DNA of 18,684 nucleotides from Marinosulfonomonas sp. (GTDB taxonomy: Bacteria; Pseudomonadota; Alphaproteobacteria; Rhodobacterales; Rhodobacteraceae): assembly GCA_022712735.1 (NCBI GenBank), contig JAFLKA010000158.1, positions 1-18,684 on the forward strand, given 5' to 3'. The position numbers and the translations under genes were made by a program. Shown in pieces: positions 7,319 to 16,134 of this stretch. The first letter of the stretch is position 1, and each line of letters starts with the position of its first letter. The notes below the pieces were generated by a model that searched no databases, was not told the DNA's origin, and was given only the letters and a program-made list of their open reading frames with translations.

Positions 7319-8437
7319 ATGGATGATTGTGTTGTGCTGTTGGTTCAGGCGCTTGACCAAATGATTTCCAAGCTTGCGGATCAGGGGCATGATGTTATCG
7401 GCCCGGTGCGCCGCGATGGCGCGGTCGTTTATGAAGGCATTCGTGCCGTCAGTGACCTGCCGCATGGCTGGATTGACGAACAGGCGGGCGGGCAGTACCG
7501 GCTGAAGCGCGAGGGGGACGCCTATTTCGGCTATACGGTCGGACCGACCACGTGGAAACGCTTCCTGCATCCGCCGAAACAGCCCTTGTGGAACAGTGAA
7601 ATAAAAAACGGCGAAATCTCCATCCATCCGGCCCCGATCGCGGCTGAAAAATATGCTTTTTTCGGGGTGCGGTCTTGCGAAATCGCCGCTATCGCTGTGC
7701 AGGACAAGGTGTTCCTTGAGGGGCCGTATGTGGACCCGCACTACGCCGCGCGCCGCGCCGCTTTGTTCATCGTTGCAGTAAATTGTGGCCGCGCGACAGA
7801 CACCTGTTTTTGCACTTCGATGGATACTGGCCCGAAAGCACATGCGGGCTTCGACATCGCCCTGACCGAGATAGTCACCGGCGCGGATGCCGCCTTTTTG
7901 GCGGTGGCGGGCAGTAAGGCGGGTAAGGCGCTGCTGGCCAACCTGCCGACGCGCCCGGCCACACCGCAAGACATCGACGCAAGTCATGCGGCAACGGCAA
8001 ATGCCGAATCGCAGATCAGCCGTCGCATGGATACCAAAGGCTTGCCCGCATTTCTGAAAGAAAACCATGACCATCCGCGCTGGGACGAAGTGGCGGCACG
8101 CTGCCTGAGCTGCGCTAATTGCACGATGGTTTGCCCGACCTGTTTTTGCACCAGTGTCGAAGAAGTCAGCTACCTTGAAGGCATTGAAACCGCGCGGGTA
8201 CAAAGCTGGGCATCGTGTTTCAGCAGTGATTTTTCCTATGTGCATGGCGGTGGTCCGGTGCGGTCCGAGCCAAAATCCCGCTATCGCCAGTGGATGAGCC
8301 ACAAGCTGTCCACCTGGTTTGATCAGTTCGACATGTCCGGCTGCGTTGGCTGCGGGCGTTGCATCAGCTGGTGCCCGGTGGGCATCGACATCACAGAAGA
8401 AGTTGCCGCCATGCGCGGCGAAAAAGCCAAAGGTTAG
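7319..8437 (+). CDS. Group 3b [NiFe] hydrogenase Fe-S subunit, HydB/sulfhydrogenase-beta type
   Basis: This 372-residue cytoplasmic electron-transfer subunit links the hydrogenase module to the flavin subunit. The N-terminal two thirds match the sulfhydrogenase-beta/AsrA family: [16 protein letters not shown] (about 26-41), then [20 protein letters not shown] (about 114-133), then [15 protein letters not shown]. Two [4Fe-4S] ferredoxin sites follow: C262-C265-C268-C272 ([12 protein letters not shown]) and C342-C345-C348-C352 ([12 protein letters not shown]). A TCFCTS repeat flanks the first cluster. ATG 7319 was chosen for an AAGGA eight bases upstream; an in-frame ATG at 7280 would add 13 residues but has no good ribosome site. 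It is the first gene of the structural operon and is followed 13 bp later by the CNB gene. Confidence 0.88.
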   Translation: MDDCVVLLVQALDQMISKLADQGHDVIGPVRRDGAVVYEGIRAVSDLPHGWIDEQAGGQYRLKREGDAYFGYTVGPTTWKRFLHPPKQPLWNSEIKNGEISIHPAPIAAEKYAFFGVRSCEIAAIAVQDKVFLEGPYVDPHYAARRAALFIVAVNCGRATDTCFCTSMDTGPKAHAGFDIALTEIVTGADAAFLAVAGSKAGKALLANLPTRPATPQDIDASHAATANAESQISRRMDTKGLPAFLKENHDHPRWDEVAARCLSCANCTMVCPTCFCTSVEEVSYLEGIETARVQSWASCFSSDFSYVHGGGPVRSEPKSRYRQWMSHKLSTWFDQFDMSGCVGCGRCISWCPVGIDITEEVAAMRGEKAKG

Positions 8438-8450
8438 AAAGGGGGATAAT

Positions 8451-8918
8451 ATGAGCATCAAAGGCCTTGAAAAAATCATCTCTGAACACGCTTTGTTTGC
8501 CGGGCTGGGTGATGATTTCCTGAATCTGGTATCAGGCTGTGCCAAGAATGCGCGCTTTGCGGCGGGTGAATACCTGATCCGTGAGGGCCAAGACGCGGTC
8601 GCGATTTTTCTAATCCGCGAGGGGCAGGTCGGACTGGAAATCTCGGCCCCCGGCCATGGCCGCATGACCTTTCAAAGCGCCGGGCCGGATGAGGTCATTG
8701 GCCTGTCGTGGCTGGTGCCGCCATATCTGTGGACCTATGACGCACGCGCCCAAAGTGACGTGCGGGCCATCTCTCTGGATGCCGCCTGTCTGCGCGGCAA
8801 ATGCGACGCTGACCCTGCCTTGGGTTACGCGGTGATGCAGCGGTTCATGCCCACCTTGGTTGCGCGGCTGCACAACACGCGCCTACAAATGTTGGATGTC
8901 TATGGCACACGCAGCTGA
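8451..8918 (+). CDS. Stand-alone cyclic nucleotide-binding domain protein
   Basis: This 155-residue protein consists almost only of a cupin-like CNB domain (about 13-120): FAGLGDDFLNLVSGCAKNAR, FAAGEYLIREGQDAVAIFLI, then REGQVGLEI. No helix-turn-helix or membrane segment follows, so it is not a Crp-type regulator. The phosphate-binding cassette (about 79-103, with VIGLSWLVPP and YDARAQSDVRA) lacks the usual GE-L-(4-8)-R-S/T-A pattern, so cAMP binding is uncertain. A strong GGGGGAT ribosome site precedes the ATG. It sits between the Fe-S and flavin subunits and overlaps the latter's start by 17 bp, implying equal synthesis. A role as an effector-sensing or structural subunit of the hydrogenase is inferred, not established. 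Confidence 0.85.
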   Translation: MSIKGLEKIISEHALFAGLGDDFLNLVSGCAKNARFAAGEYLIREGQDAVAIFLIREGQVGLEISAPGHGRMTFQSAGPDEVIGLSWLVPPYLWTYDARAQSDVRAISLDAACLRGKCDADPALGYAVMQRFMPTLVARLHNTRLQMLDVYGTRS

Positions 8919-9744
8919 TCCCGCCGGCCCTGACCCGATGGTCCCCGTCCTTGCCCGTATTACGCGTTGGGTCGAGGAGATATCCGGCGTTGTCACATTC
9001 GAGATGTCTGCCCCCCGTTGGCAAGGATTTTCGCCGGGGCAGTTCAATATGCTGTCGCTGTTTGGCATTGGCGAGATTCCAATCAGCATTTCCGGCCCAC
9101 CGGATGATTGCGGACGAATAATCCACACCATCCGTGACGTTGGCGCGGTCTCGGGCGCGATGGTCGCACTTGGCGAAGGTGCCACGATGGGTCTGCGCGG
9201 CCCGTTTGGCAGCATCTGGCCGGTGGAAAACGCACGCGGGCGCGACGTCATCGTGGCGGCGGGCGGCCTTGGCTTGGCCCCGGTGCGGCCCATCCTGTAC
9301 CACCTGATGAAGAACCGCAAACATTACGGCAAGGTGACACTGCTCTATGGCGCGCGCAGCCCGGACGAAATTCTGTTCGCCAGCGAGCTGTCCGAGTGGC
9401 GCGCGCGGCTTGATATGGGGGTTGAGGTCACGGTGGACCATGCAAACACCGACTGGCACGGCCATGTCGGTGTGGTGACGAACCTGTTCAAAGGGGCCGA
9501 TTTTGACCCCGTGAACACCACTGCTTTTGTTTGCGGCCCCGAAATCATGATGCGCTTTGCCGCTATTGCCCTGACACAGGCGGGTGTTGCCACACGTGAC
9601 ATTCACCTGTCGATGGAGCGCAACATGCAATGCGCCATTGGCCTGTGCGGTCACTGCCAGTTAGGCCCGGTTTTTGTCTGTAAGGACGGGCCGGTGTTCA
9701 CATGGGAACGGATAAAGCCGCTGATGGCGATAAAGGAGTTATAA
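8902..9744 (+). CDS. Hydrogenase FAD/NAD(P)-binding subunit, HydG/gamma type
   Basis: This 280-residue ferredoxin-NADP reductase-like subunit exchanges electrons between NAD(P)H and the Fe-S chain. The FAD site includes FSPGQFNMLSLFGIGEIPIS (about 43-62). The nucleotide site includes VAAGGLGLAPVRPILYHL (about 118-135) and the VCGPEIMMRF motif (about 210-219). A C-terminal [2Fe-2S] site is formed by C244, C249, C252 and C260 (NMQCAIGLCGHCQLGPVFVC), as in dihydroorotate dehydrogenase-K-like gamma subunits. The start ATG 8902 lies inside the CNB gene; ATG 8896 is an equally possible start two codons earlier. It ends two bases before the small-subunit ATG, whose Shine-Dalgarno (AAGGAG) lies in this gene's last codons. 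Confidence 0.9.
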   Translation: MAHAADPAGPDPMVPVLARITRWVEEISGVVTFEMSAPRWQGFSPGQFNMLSLFGIGEIPISISGPPDDCGRIIHTIRDVGAVSGAMVALGEGATMGLRGPFGSIWPVENARGRDVIVAAGGLGLAPVRPILYHLMKNRKHYGKVTLLYGARSPDEILFASELSEWRARLDMGVEVTVDHANTDWHGHVGVVTNLFKGADFDPVNTTAFVCGPEIMMRFAAIALTQAGVATRDIHLSMERNMQCAIGLCGHCQLGPVFVCKDGPVFTWERIKPLMAIKEL

Positions 9745-9746
9745 GT

Positions 9747-10526
9747 ATGGCAAATCCGCGCCCCAAACCGCGTCTGGGTGTCTTCAAGTTCTCGTCCTGC
9801 GATGGTTGCCAGCTGTCATTTCTGGATTGCGAGGACGAATTGCTGGCCATTGCCGGGGCCATTGACATCGCCTATTTCCCCGAAGCCACCCGCAGCGACG
9901 ATGTCGGCCACTATGATCTGGCGTTTATCGAGGGCTCGGTAACGACCTCGCACGAAGCGAAGCTAATTCAGGATATTCGCAAACGTTCAACCACGCTGAT
10001 CACGCTGGGGGCCTGCGCCACCTCGGGCGGTATACAGGCCTTGAAAAACGGCGCTGATACCGCCGCATTCATTGAGGCGGTGTATGCGCATCCCGACTTT
10101 ATCAGCACGCTGGATACTGCCACGCCGATCTTGGACCATGTGAAGGTCGATTTTGAGCTGCGCGGCTGTCCGATCGCCAAACACCAGTTGATCGAGCTGA
10201 TTGCGGCCACACTGGCAGGACGCAATCCGCAGACCCCGGATCACGCGACTTGTATCGAGTGCAAAATGGCCGGGCATGTCTGCGTGATGGTGGCACATGG
10301 CACACCTTGCCTTGGTCCGGTGACCCATGCCGGTTGTGGGGCATTGTGCCCCGGTTACGCGCGCGGCTGCTACGGCTGCTTTGGACCGAAAGAACTGACA
10401 AACACCGCGTCACTGGCCGCCCGTTTGGCCGAGAATGGTGCGGATAGGCGCCACATTCACCGGCTGTTTTCCACCTTCAACACCAACGCCCCGCCTTTCC
10501 GGGACGAGGCCAAGCGTCATGAGTAA
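9747..10526 (+). CDS. [NiFe] hydrogenase small subunit (group 3b, HydD type)
   Basis: This 259-residue subunit relays electrons from the NiFe site through [4Fe-4S] clusters. Proximal-cluster cysteines are C18 and C21 ([13 protein letters not shown]), C90 ([10 protein letters not shown]) and C141 ([10 protein letters not shown]). The C-terminal cysteines C169, C172, C179, C188, C197, C201, C208 and C211 (in [23 protein letters not shown] and GCYGCFGP) can hold two further clusters. There is no twin-arginine signal, so the enzyme is cytoplasmic, as group 3 requires. The start follows AAGGAGTTATAAGT. The stop overlaps the large-subunit start by eight bases (CATGAGTAA). The neighbours and motifs make the subunit identity firm. 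Confidence 0.93.
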   Translation: MANPRPKPRLGVFKFSSCDGCQLSFLDCEDELLAIAGAIDIAYFPEATRSDDVGHYDLAFIEGSVTTSHEAKLIQDIRKRSTTLITLGACATSGGIQALKNGADTAAFIEAVYAHPDFISTLDTATPILDHVKVDFELRGCPIAKHQLIELIAATLAGRNPQTPDHATCIECKMAGHVCVMVAHGTPCLGPVTHAGCGALCPGYARGCYGCFGPKELTNTASLAARLAENGADRRHIHRLFSTFNTNAPPFRDEAKRHE

Positions 10527-11811
10527 AAGAACCATCAAAGTCGATATGCTGGCCCGGGTTGAAGGCGAAGGCGCCTTTACGGTCAAAGTGAAGAATGGCA
10601 AGGTGGTCAGCACCCAGTTCCGCATTTTTGAACCACCACGTTTCTTTGAGGCGTTCCTGCAAGGCCGCGATCATTCTGAGGCCCCCGACATTACTGCGCG
10701 CATTTGTGGCATTTGCCCGGTGGCGTATCAGATGAGCAGCATTCATGCGATAGAGGCGGCGTTTGGCGTCACCGTGGACGGCCCGCTGCGCGAACTGCGT
10801 CGCTTGCTGTATTGCGGAGAATGGATCGAAAGCCACATCTTGCATGCCGCCATGCTGCACGCCCCGGATTTTCTTGGCTACGCCGGTGCAATCGAGATGG
10901 CGAATGACGGCCATGCTGATGTGGTCAAGTTGGCGCTGGAGTTCAAGAAAGCCGGTAATGCGATTGTCGCATTCATCGGCGGGCGCGAAATTCACCCGAT
11001 CAACGTGCGCGTCGGTGGCTTTTACAAAGTGCCGCGCAAATCCGATTTTGCGCCGCTGCGCGAACAACTGCTAAAGGCCCGCGATCTGGCCGAAACATTT
11101 GTTGACTGGACTGCCGGCTTTGATTTCCCGGACAAGGCGCGCGACTATACTTTGGTGGCGCTGAAGCACCCTAGCGAGTATCCGATGAACGAAGGCCGCA
11201 TCGTCTCAAATCGTGGACTGGACATACCGGTGGCCGAGTATAACAATCATTTCCGCGAGGAGCACGTGGCCCATTCGAACGCGCTTCAGGGCTATATGAT
11301 GGACGGCGGGGCGTATCTGTGCGGCCCGATGGCGCGCTTTGCCACCAGCTTTGACTTGCTTAGTGAACGGGCCCGCGCCGCCGCAAAACGGGTCGGGTTG
11401 GGACCGGATAACCGCAACCCGTACCGGTCAATAATCACCCGCGCGATTGAATCGCTTTATGCGGTGGACGAGGCTTTGCGTATCATTGACGATTATGTAG
11501 AACCCGACGCGCCCGCCGCACTGGTTAATACGCGCGCCGGTATCGGCATGGCCGCAACCGAAGCGCCACGCGGCATGTTGTTTCACCGCTATGAACTGGA
11601 AGCGGACGGCACGATCAAAACGGCACAGATTGTGCCGCCCACCTCGCAGAACCAGCCGTCAATCGAGGCCGACCTTGCTGAATACATCGCCGATATTCTT
11701 GATCAGCCGGACGAGACCATTCGGCTGTTGTGCGAACAAACCATCCGCAACTACGACCCCTGCATCTCCTGCGCCACACATTTTCTGGACCTGAAAATTG
11801 ACCGTGGCTAG
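10519..11811 (+). CDS. [NiFe] hydrogenase catalytic large subunit (group 3b, HydA type)
   Basis: This 430-residue catalytic subunit oxidises or evolves H2 at a NiFe(CN)2CO centre. The ligands are in two motifs: L1 at 61-66 (RICGIC, continuing [10 protein letters not shown]) and L2 at 413-421 (DPCISCATH). The N-terminal RVEGEG is the usual conserved start of the family. The nine residues after H421 (FLDLKIDRG) are the short C-terminal tail expected to be cut off once nickel is in place. The protease gene overlaps the 3' end. No signal peptide is present. ATG 10519 overlaps the small-subunit stop. Assignment to group 3b rests on the operon (HydB and HydG-type partners); sulfur reduction as a side activity is possible but not shown by sequence. 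Confidence 0.94.
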   Translation: MSKRTIKVDMLARVEGEGAFTVKVKNGKVVSTQFRIFEPPRFFEAFLQGRDHSEAPDITARICGICPVAYQMSSIHAIEAAFGVTVDGPLRELRRLLYCGEWIESHILHAAMLHAPDFLGYAGAIEMANDGHADVVKLALEFKKAGNAIVAFIGGREIHPINVRVGGFYKVPRKSDFAPLREQLLKARDLAETFVDWTAGFDFPDKARDYTLVALKHPSEYPMNEGRIVSNRGLDIPVAEYNNHFREEHVAHSNALQGYMMDGGAYLCGPMARFATSFDLLSERARAAAKRVGLGPDNRNPYRSIITRAIESLYAVDEALRIIDDYVEPDAPAALVNTRAGIGMAATEAPRGMLFHRYELEADGTIKTAQIVPPTSQNQPSIEADLAEYIADILDQPDETIRLLCEQTIRNYDPCISCATHFLDLKIDRG

Positions 11812-12274
11812 GCCGCTGGTGATCGGGGTTGGCAATCCCTTTAACGGCGACGACGGAGCCGGACGGCTGGTGGCCCACGGGCTGATTGCACGAGCAGTCA
11901 ATTTCGACGTGGTCGAAAGCTTTGGTGGGGCTGCCGATCTGGTCGCAGCGTTTGAGGGCCGAACCCATGTGCTGATTGTTGACGCCTGCCTGTCCGGTGC
12001 TACCCTCGGAACCATTCACCGCTTTGACGCCTGTGCCGCACCCTTGCCGCCGTTTCTAAACGCGGTGTCCAGCCACGCAATTGGTGTTGGCGAAGGCATT
12101 GAACTGGCCCGCGCGCTGGATTTGTTGCCGGATATCTGCGCGGTGATCGCGATTGAGGGCGCGGATTTCACCATCGGCACACCGCTGTCCCCCGCCGTCG
12201 CAGGCGCGGTCGGGATTTGCATCCGCGAAATCCTTAGTCGCTTTCCGGCGCCAGCCGCTCCTGTGACGCTATGA
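11804..12274 (+). CDS. Hydrogenase maturation endopeptidase (HyaD/HoxW family)
   Basis: This 156-residue nickel-dependent protease cleaves the C-terminal extension of the large subunit after nickel insertion. It begins with the family signature [16 protein letters not shown]16/D17 (in place of the usual Asp-Glu pair of group 1 proteases), D60 (LIVDA) and H91 ([11 protein letters not shown]) match the three nickel-contacting positions known from E. coli HybD. The start is probably GTG 11804, which overlaps the large-subunit stop by eight bases; TTG 11798 is an alternative and neither has a good ribosome site. The last 41 bases overlap, tail to tail, the 3' end of the hypC/hupF-like gene on the opposite strand. 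Confidence 0.88.
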   Translation: MARPLVIGVGNPFNGDDGAGRLVAHGLIARAVNFDVVESFGGAADLVAAFEGRTHVLIVDACLSGATLGTIHRFDACAAPLPPFLNAVSSHAIGVGEGIELARALDLLPDICAVIAIEGADFTIGTPLSPAVAGAVGICIREILSRFPAPAAPVTL

Positions 12275-12482
12275 TGTCACTGAACAAAGCCTGCGCCTCT
12301 AACGCGGCCTTTTGCGACACAATGCGCTGCACAAATCCCAGATGTATCGCCACATATTCCCCAACCTTCGGCAGCGTCTCTGCCATCAAAGTCAAGTCCG
12401 CCCAACGCTCAACCCCAAGCGCCGTACAGCGCACCCTACCTTTGGCGATCTCTTCCACTTTCATTGGTATGGTCAGGCACAT
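12234..12482 (-). CDS. HypC/HupF family hydrogenase assembly chaperone
   Basis: This 82-residue chaperone begins MCLTIPMKVEEI, where Cys2 binds the Fe-cofactor precursor or the L1/L2 cysteines of the large subunit. The family hallmarks VGEYVAIHLGFVQRIVS follow, and the helical C-terminus reads [17 protein letters not shown] nine bases upstream of ATG 12482 supports the start. It is alone on the minus strand, divergent from the hupK-like gene (57 bp between start codons) and convergent with the protease gene. It is clearly a paralogue, not a copy, of the HypC at 16131-16349. In hup clusters HupF and HupK occur together, so this one may be the HupF-type member. Confidence 0.9.
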   Translation of the reverse strand: MCLTIPMKVEEIAKGRVRCTALGVERWADLTLMAETLPKVGEYVAIHLGFVQRIVSQKAALEAQALFSDIIASQERLAPESD

Positions 12483-12539
12483 AGCGGCGCCCCTTCTTGT
12501 GACTTTGTGCATTGCTTTTAACCTAGTAGGCTTGCGGCC
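12483..12539. promoter_or_regulatory. Divergent promoter region between hypC/hupF-like and hupK-like genes
   Basis: These 57 bp separate two start codons on opposite strands and must carry the ribosome sites and probably both promoters for the flanking genes. I cannot assign -35/-10 boxes or an operator with confidence. Confidence 0.35.
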
Positions 12540-13574
12540 ATGAATACAAGCCCAGACATAGCTGGCATAATACGGGTTCAGTTGCGGCATTCGGACGGAC
12601 GGGTGTGCGCGGTTAATATCAGCTCAACCCGACCGCAAAATACCGCGGCGATGTTTATCGGGCGAGAGCCAAGCGAGGTTACGGTGCTGATCGGGGCGGT
12701 CTTCGCGCTTTGCGGCAAGGCGCAGACCATCGCCGCGCTGATGGCGGTTGAGGCAGCACTTGGCATGACGCTTTCACCAGCACAGGCGACGGCACGCGAG
12801 GCGTTGCGCTTGGCGGAAATGCTGACCCAGACCATGATCCGCACCTGCCTGGGCTGGCCACGCCTGATGGGGTTGGCGCAAGACCCCGCACCGGTGCGCC
12901 GCTGTCTGTTGGCCGAGGCGGCACTGGAGCAGGCATTGTTCGGCAGACCAGACTGGAAAATACCGGGCGGTGTACCCTTGATGCCAGACCTGAACGCCGC
13001 GCAGGTGGTGATTAAGGGCGTCCAGCAAGATATAAACGATCTGCTGGGCGCGGGCGGGTTAGCCGAGGCCATGCATGCGTGGCTGGCGACGCATGGTTTG
13101 CAGAGTTTTGGCACCCTTGCGCCAGACAGTGACCCGGAACAAGGTGCTCTGATGCGCCAATGGTCCGCGCCACCAGTGCGCAGGATGCGTGCCAAATACG
13201 GCGCGGGTCTGGCCGCGCGGCTCTCGGCGGGGCATAGCGATCTGCGGGCGATTGTCGACGCTTTGGGGCTGGTTCTGCGTGAAGGCTGCACCGATACTCT
13301 CACCGTGAAGCTGACGCAGGATGGGCAAGGCACGGCGCAGGTGGAAACTGTACGCGGTAAGCTGCGCCATCAGGTCAGTGTGCAGCATAGCCGCATTACA
13401 GCCTACCAAATCGACGCTCCGACCGAGGCTAACTTTCACCCTGACGGGGTGGTGCCGCAAGGATTGCAGGGGGCCGATGCAACAGACATTGCCGCTCTGA
13501 GGCGCGCCGCCCAGTTGCATATTCTGGCAATCGACCCTTGTGTCGAGGCCCGTGTGGAGGTCTGCCATGCATGA
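12540..13574 (+). CDS. hupK: HupK-like hydrogenase maturation protein (degenerate large-subunit homologue)
   Basis: This 344-residue protein resembles a [NiFe] hydrogenase large subunit whose metal ligands have been lost. Near residue 58 the L1 region is reduced to ALCGKAQTIAALMAVEAALG, and near 332 the L2 region is only IDPCVEARVEV. The large-subunit DPCxxC keeps one cysteine and lacks the second. HupK proteins of hup clusters are known to assist assembly of uptake hydrogenase, probably as a scaffold during cofactor loading, often under oxygen. The start is ATG 12540, and the gene ends in an eight-base overlap with hypA. Its presence beside group 3b structural genes is unusual. Family assignment is good; the precise partner is inferred. 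Confidence 0.78.
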   Translation: MNTSPDIAGIIRVQLRHSDGRVCAVNISSTRPQNTAAMFIGREPSEVTVLIGAVFALCGKAQTIAALMAVEAALGMTLSPAQATAREALRLAEMLTQTMIRTCLGWPRLMGLAQDPAPVRRCLLAEAALEQALFGRPDWKIPGGVPLMPDLNAAQVVIKGVQQDINDLLGAGGLAEAMHAWLATHGLQSFGTLAPDSDPEQGALMRQWSAPPVRRMRAKYGAGLAARLSAGHSDLRAIVDALGLVLREGCTDTLTVKLTQDGQGTAQVETVRGKLRHQVSVQHSRITAYQIDAPTEANFHPDGVVPQGLQGADATDIAALRRAAQLHILAIDPCVEARVEVCHA

Positions 13575-13908
13575 AATGGCGCTGGCCGAAAGCGTGCTGG
13601 AAATCATCGAGCGAACACTACAAAAACAGCCCTGCAACAAGGTCACAAAGGTGCGGCTGGACATCGGTGCGCTCAGTCATGTGGAGCCGCACGCTTTGCA
13701 ATTCTGCTTTGAGGCGGTGGTGAAAGGGTCTCGGGCCGAAGGTGCTGCGCTGGAAATCAGGCGCACACCGGGGCGTGCTTGGTGTCAGGATTGCAACGGC
13801 GAAGTGCAGGTGGTGACTTTGGGTGTGCCCTGCCCCGTATGCGGCACCTACAGGCTGGAAGTCACCGGTGGTACGGAAATGCGCGTGTGCAACATAAAAG
13901 TGGAGTGA
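13567..13908 (+). CDS. hypA: Hydrogenase nickel incorporation protein HypA
   Basis: This 113-residue nickel metallochaperone works with HypB to deliver nickel to the large subunit. It starts MHEMALAESVLEII, with His2 (and Glu3) as the nickel site. The structural zinc site is complete: C73/C76 (AWCQDC) and C89/C92 (PCPVCG). It ends TEMRVCNIKVE. It overlaps the hupK-like gene by eight bases and is the last gene of that plus-strand unit. It faces the hypE 3' end 40 bp away. This appears to be the working HypA of the window, since the second copy at 18314-18560 is broken. Confidence 0.95.
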   Translation: MHEMALAESVLEIIERTLQKQPCNKVTKVRLDIGALSHVEPHALQFCFEAVVKGSRAEGAALEIRRTPGRAWCQDCNGEVQVVTLGVPCPVCGTYRLEVTGGTEMRVCNIKVE

Positions 13909-13914
13909 GATCTA

Positions 13915-13926
13915 GGGTCAGGACCC
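13915..13926. terminator. Weak hairpin between convergent hypA and hypE
   Basis: GGGT (13915-13918) and ACCC (13923-13926) flank a four-base loop in the 40-bp gap between the two stop codons. The stem is short and has no T-tract, so termination here would have to be Rho-assisted. Listed as weak. Confidence 0.25.
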
Positions 13927-13948
13927 ATTCATCCTGCACCATCCCCGG

Positions 13949-14992
13949 TCAGCATATGCGCGGTAATTGTTCGCCTGCCATCCAGTCGATCATGCGTATG
14001 CCCCCCAACAGGGTTTTCATACGCACGAAACAGCGTGGGTCTTCCAGCACGTGGCCGATGATGGCCCCATTACGGCCCTTCGGATGTGCTTGCATTATTG
14101 CCAGTAACCGGCGCGCGTCCTCTGCCGGGCAAACCGCAATCAGCTTGCCTTCATTGGCGACATATAGCGGGTCCAGCCCCAATAATTCACAGGCGCTTTT
14201 GACTTCGCGGCGAATGGGGATTTGTGTCTCGGTCAGCTCGATCCCCACGCCTGACTGGGAGGCGATCTCGTTCAGGGTTGCGCCCAACCCGCCGCGCGTC
14301 GGGTCGCGCAAGACCCGCATGCCGGGGACGGCCTTCAGCATATCTGCGACCAGATCGTTCAGCGACTGACTGTCCGACAGAATATCCGAGCTGAAGGACA
14401 GGTTTTCACGCTTGCTCATCACCGCGACACCGTGATCGCCCAGTGTGCCGTTCACCAGTACCACGTCGCCCGGGCGCGCCCGGTCGCCGCAGATATTGAT
14501 GCCTTCGGGCACCACGCCGATCCCGGTGGTGTTGATGTAAACGCCGTCGCCGTGACCCCTTTCAACAACCTTGGTGTCGCCGCTGATAATCGCCACCCCG
14601 ACCTCAACCGCCGCGTTTGCCATTGAGGTGACGATGCGCACGAGGTCAGCCAATGCAAACCCCTCTTCAAGAATAAATCCGGCGGTTAGATATTTCGGAA
14701 CCCCGCCACCCATTGCAATATCATTCACCGTGCCGTGCACCGCCAATGAGCCAATATCGCCACCGGGGAAAAACAGCGGCGAAACTACAAAACTGTCCGT
14801 GCTCATCACCACCCGGCCAGGCGGCAATTCAAACAAAGCTGCGTCATGTTCGCGGTTCAGATATTCATTGCTGAAGGCATCCAGAAACACTTCTTCGATC
14901 AGCTGCATCATCGCGCGCCCACCAGCACCGTGGCTCAGATCAACCTGACCGCGTTTCAGGTCCAGCGGCAGGCTGGTGCGCGCGGTCTTCAT
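13949..14992 (-). CDS. hypE: Carbamoyl dehydratase HypE
   Basis: This 347-residue protein turns the carbamoyl group received from HypF into a thiocyanate on its C-terminal cysteine, the source of CN for the NiFe site. It ends in LPRIC with Cys347 as the modified residue. The PurM-type ATP-binding fold is seen in LSHGAGGRAMMQLIEEVF, MSTDSFVVSPLFFPGGDIGS, LAVHGTVNDIAMGGG and ISGDTKVVERGHGDG. The start is ATG 14992 in an ATGA overlap with the hypD stop. It is the last gene of the minus-strand hyp operon. Longer in-frame starts inside hypD are not favoured. Confidence 0.95.
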   Translation of the reverse strand: MKTARTSLPLDLKRGQVDLSHGAGGRAMMQLIEEVFLDAFSNEYLNREHDAALFELPPGRVVMSTDSFVVSPLFFPGGDIGSLAVHGTVNDIAMGGGVPKYLTAGFILEEGFALADLVRIVTSMANAAVEVGVAIISGDTKVVERGHGDGVYINTTGIGVVPEGINICGDRARPGDVVLVNGTLGDHGVAVMSKRENLSFSSDILSDSQSLNDLVADMLKAVPGMRVLRDPTRGGLGATLNEIASQSGVGIELTETQIPIRREVKSACELLGLDPLYVANEGKLIAVCPAEDARRLLAIMQAHPKGRNGAIIGHVLEDPRCFVRMKTLLGGIRMIDWMAGEQLPRIC

Positions 14993-16134
14993 GCGGTTTG
15001 CCCCAGTTTGTCCGAGGTGCGAAAGCGGCCATAGGTCCAGTGCGCCGCACATGCCCCTTCGCTGGAAACCATGCAAGCGCCCAGCGGGTTATCCGGTGTA
15101 CAGGGGTCGCCAAAAATCTTGCATTCGGTTGGCGTTTTTTCGCCGCGAAGGATGGCGCCGCATTCGCATGCCTTGTTTTCACGTGCCGCCGGAACTATGA
15201 GCGAAAACCGGTTTTCCGCATCGAATTCGTTGTATTGCGCGCGGATTTTTAGGGCAGAATGTGGCACAGGCCCCAGCCCGCGCCATTCAAACGTATCGCG
15301 CACCTCAAACACCTGATCCATCAGGGCGATGGCTTTAAGATTGCCTTCCGGCGTTACCGCGCGTGTGTATTCGTTTTCGACCTCGGCGCGACCCTCGTTG
15401 GTTTGGCGCACCAGTTGTAGAACTGCCTGCATCACGTCAAGTGGCTCAAACCCGGCGATGACCACGGGTTTCTGATAGTCATGGGTAAATTCGTGATAGG
15501 GTCCGGTGCCGATCACCGCGCTGACATGCGCCGGGCCGACGAAACCGTCAAGAATGACCGTGTCGGCACCACCGTTTTCATGACCGCCCAGAATGGCACG
15601 CATGGCGGCCGGGGTTAGCACGTGGTTGCAGTGGACCGAGAAGTTCTTCAGCCCCCGCGCGCGCGTCAAAGTCAGGGCGACAGCCGTTGGCGGCGTGGTA
15701 GTTTCAAAGCCGATGGCGAAGAATACAACCTGCCGATCCGGGTTGTCGGCGGCGATGTTCAGCGCATCAGTGACGCTGTAAACCATACGAATGTCAGCCC
15801 CGCGTGCGCGCGCTTTTATCAGACTGTCAAACTTGCTGCCCGGCACTCGCATCAGATCGGCGTAAGTGCAAAGGATAACGTCGTGATTTGTGGCAAGGTC
15901 GATGGCCACATCAATGCGGCCAACCGGCAGCACGCAGACCGGACAACCGGGGCCGTGGATCATCTGGATATTATCTGGCAATAGGTCTTCGACGCCATAG
16001 CGCGCAATCGCATGAGTGTGGCCGCCGCAAAACTCCATAAAACGGTAGGTGCGGGCCGGGTCGACTTCGGCCCCAATCACGGCTTTCAGATTTTGTGCCA
16101 GTACCGGGTCACGAAATTCTTCGATAAACTTCAT
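14989..16134 (-). CDS. hypD: Hydrogenase maturation protein HypD
   Basis: This 381-residue iron-sulfur protein forms the HypC-HypD complex on which Fe(CN)2CO is built. Key motifs are C36 in EFCGGHTHAI, C64/C67 in HGPGCPVCVLP, and IGFETTTPPTAVAL. The C-terminal [4Fe-4S] region has CECGAILRGEKTPTECKIFG and cysteines in DPCTPDN, GACMVSSEGACA. Length is normal. It overlaps hypC by four bases and hypE by four, so the three products are probably made together. Confidence 0.96.
   Translation of the reverse strand: MKFIEEFRDPVLAQNLKAVIGAEVDPARTYRFMEFCGGHTHAIARYGVEDLLPDNIQMIHGPGCPVCVLPVGRIDVAIDLATNHDVILCTYADLMRVPGSKFDSLIKARARGADIRMVYSVTDALNIAADNPDRQVVFFAIGFETTTPPTAVALTLTRARGLKNFSVHCNHVLTPAAMRAILGGHENGGADTVILDGFVGPAHVSAVIGTGPYHEFTHDYQKPVVIAGFEPLDVMQAVLQLVRQTNEGRAEVENEYTRAVTPEGNLKAIALMDQVFEVRDTFEWRGLGPVPHSALKIRAQYNEFDAENRFSLIVPAARENKACECGAILRGEKTPTECKIFGDPCTPDNPLGACMVSSEGACAAHWTYGRFRTSDKLGQTA

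Noticed and set aside
7301..8665. Long minus-strand open frame (454 codons) opposite the HydB and CNB genes
   Set aside because: It is an antisense shadow of GC-rich genes with clear Fe-S and CNB motifs on the plus strand; its translation shows no domain.
8845..9654. Minus-strand open frame of about 269 codons opposite the flavin subunit
   Set aside because: Shadow of a well-supported gene; no recognised motif and no plausible operon context.
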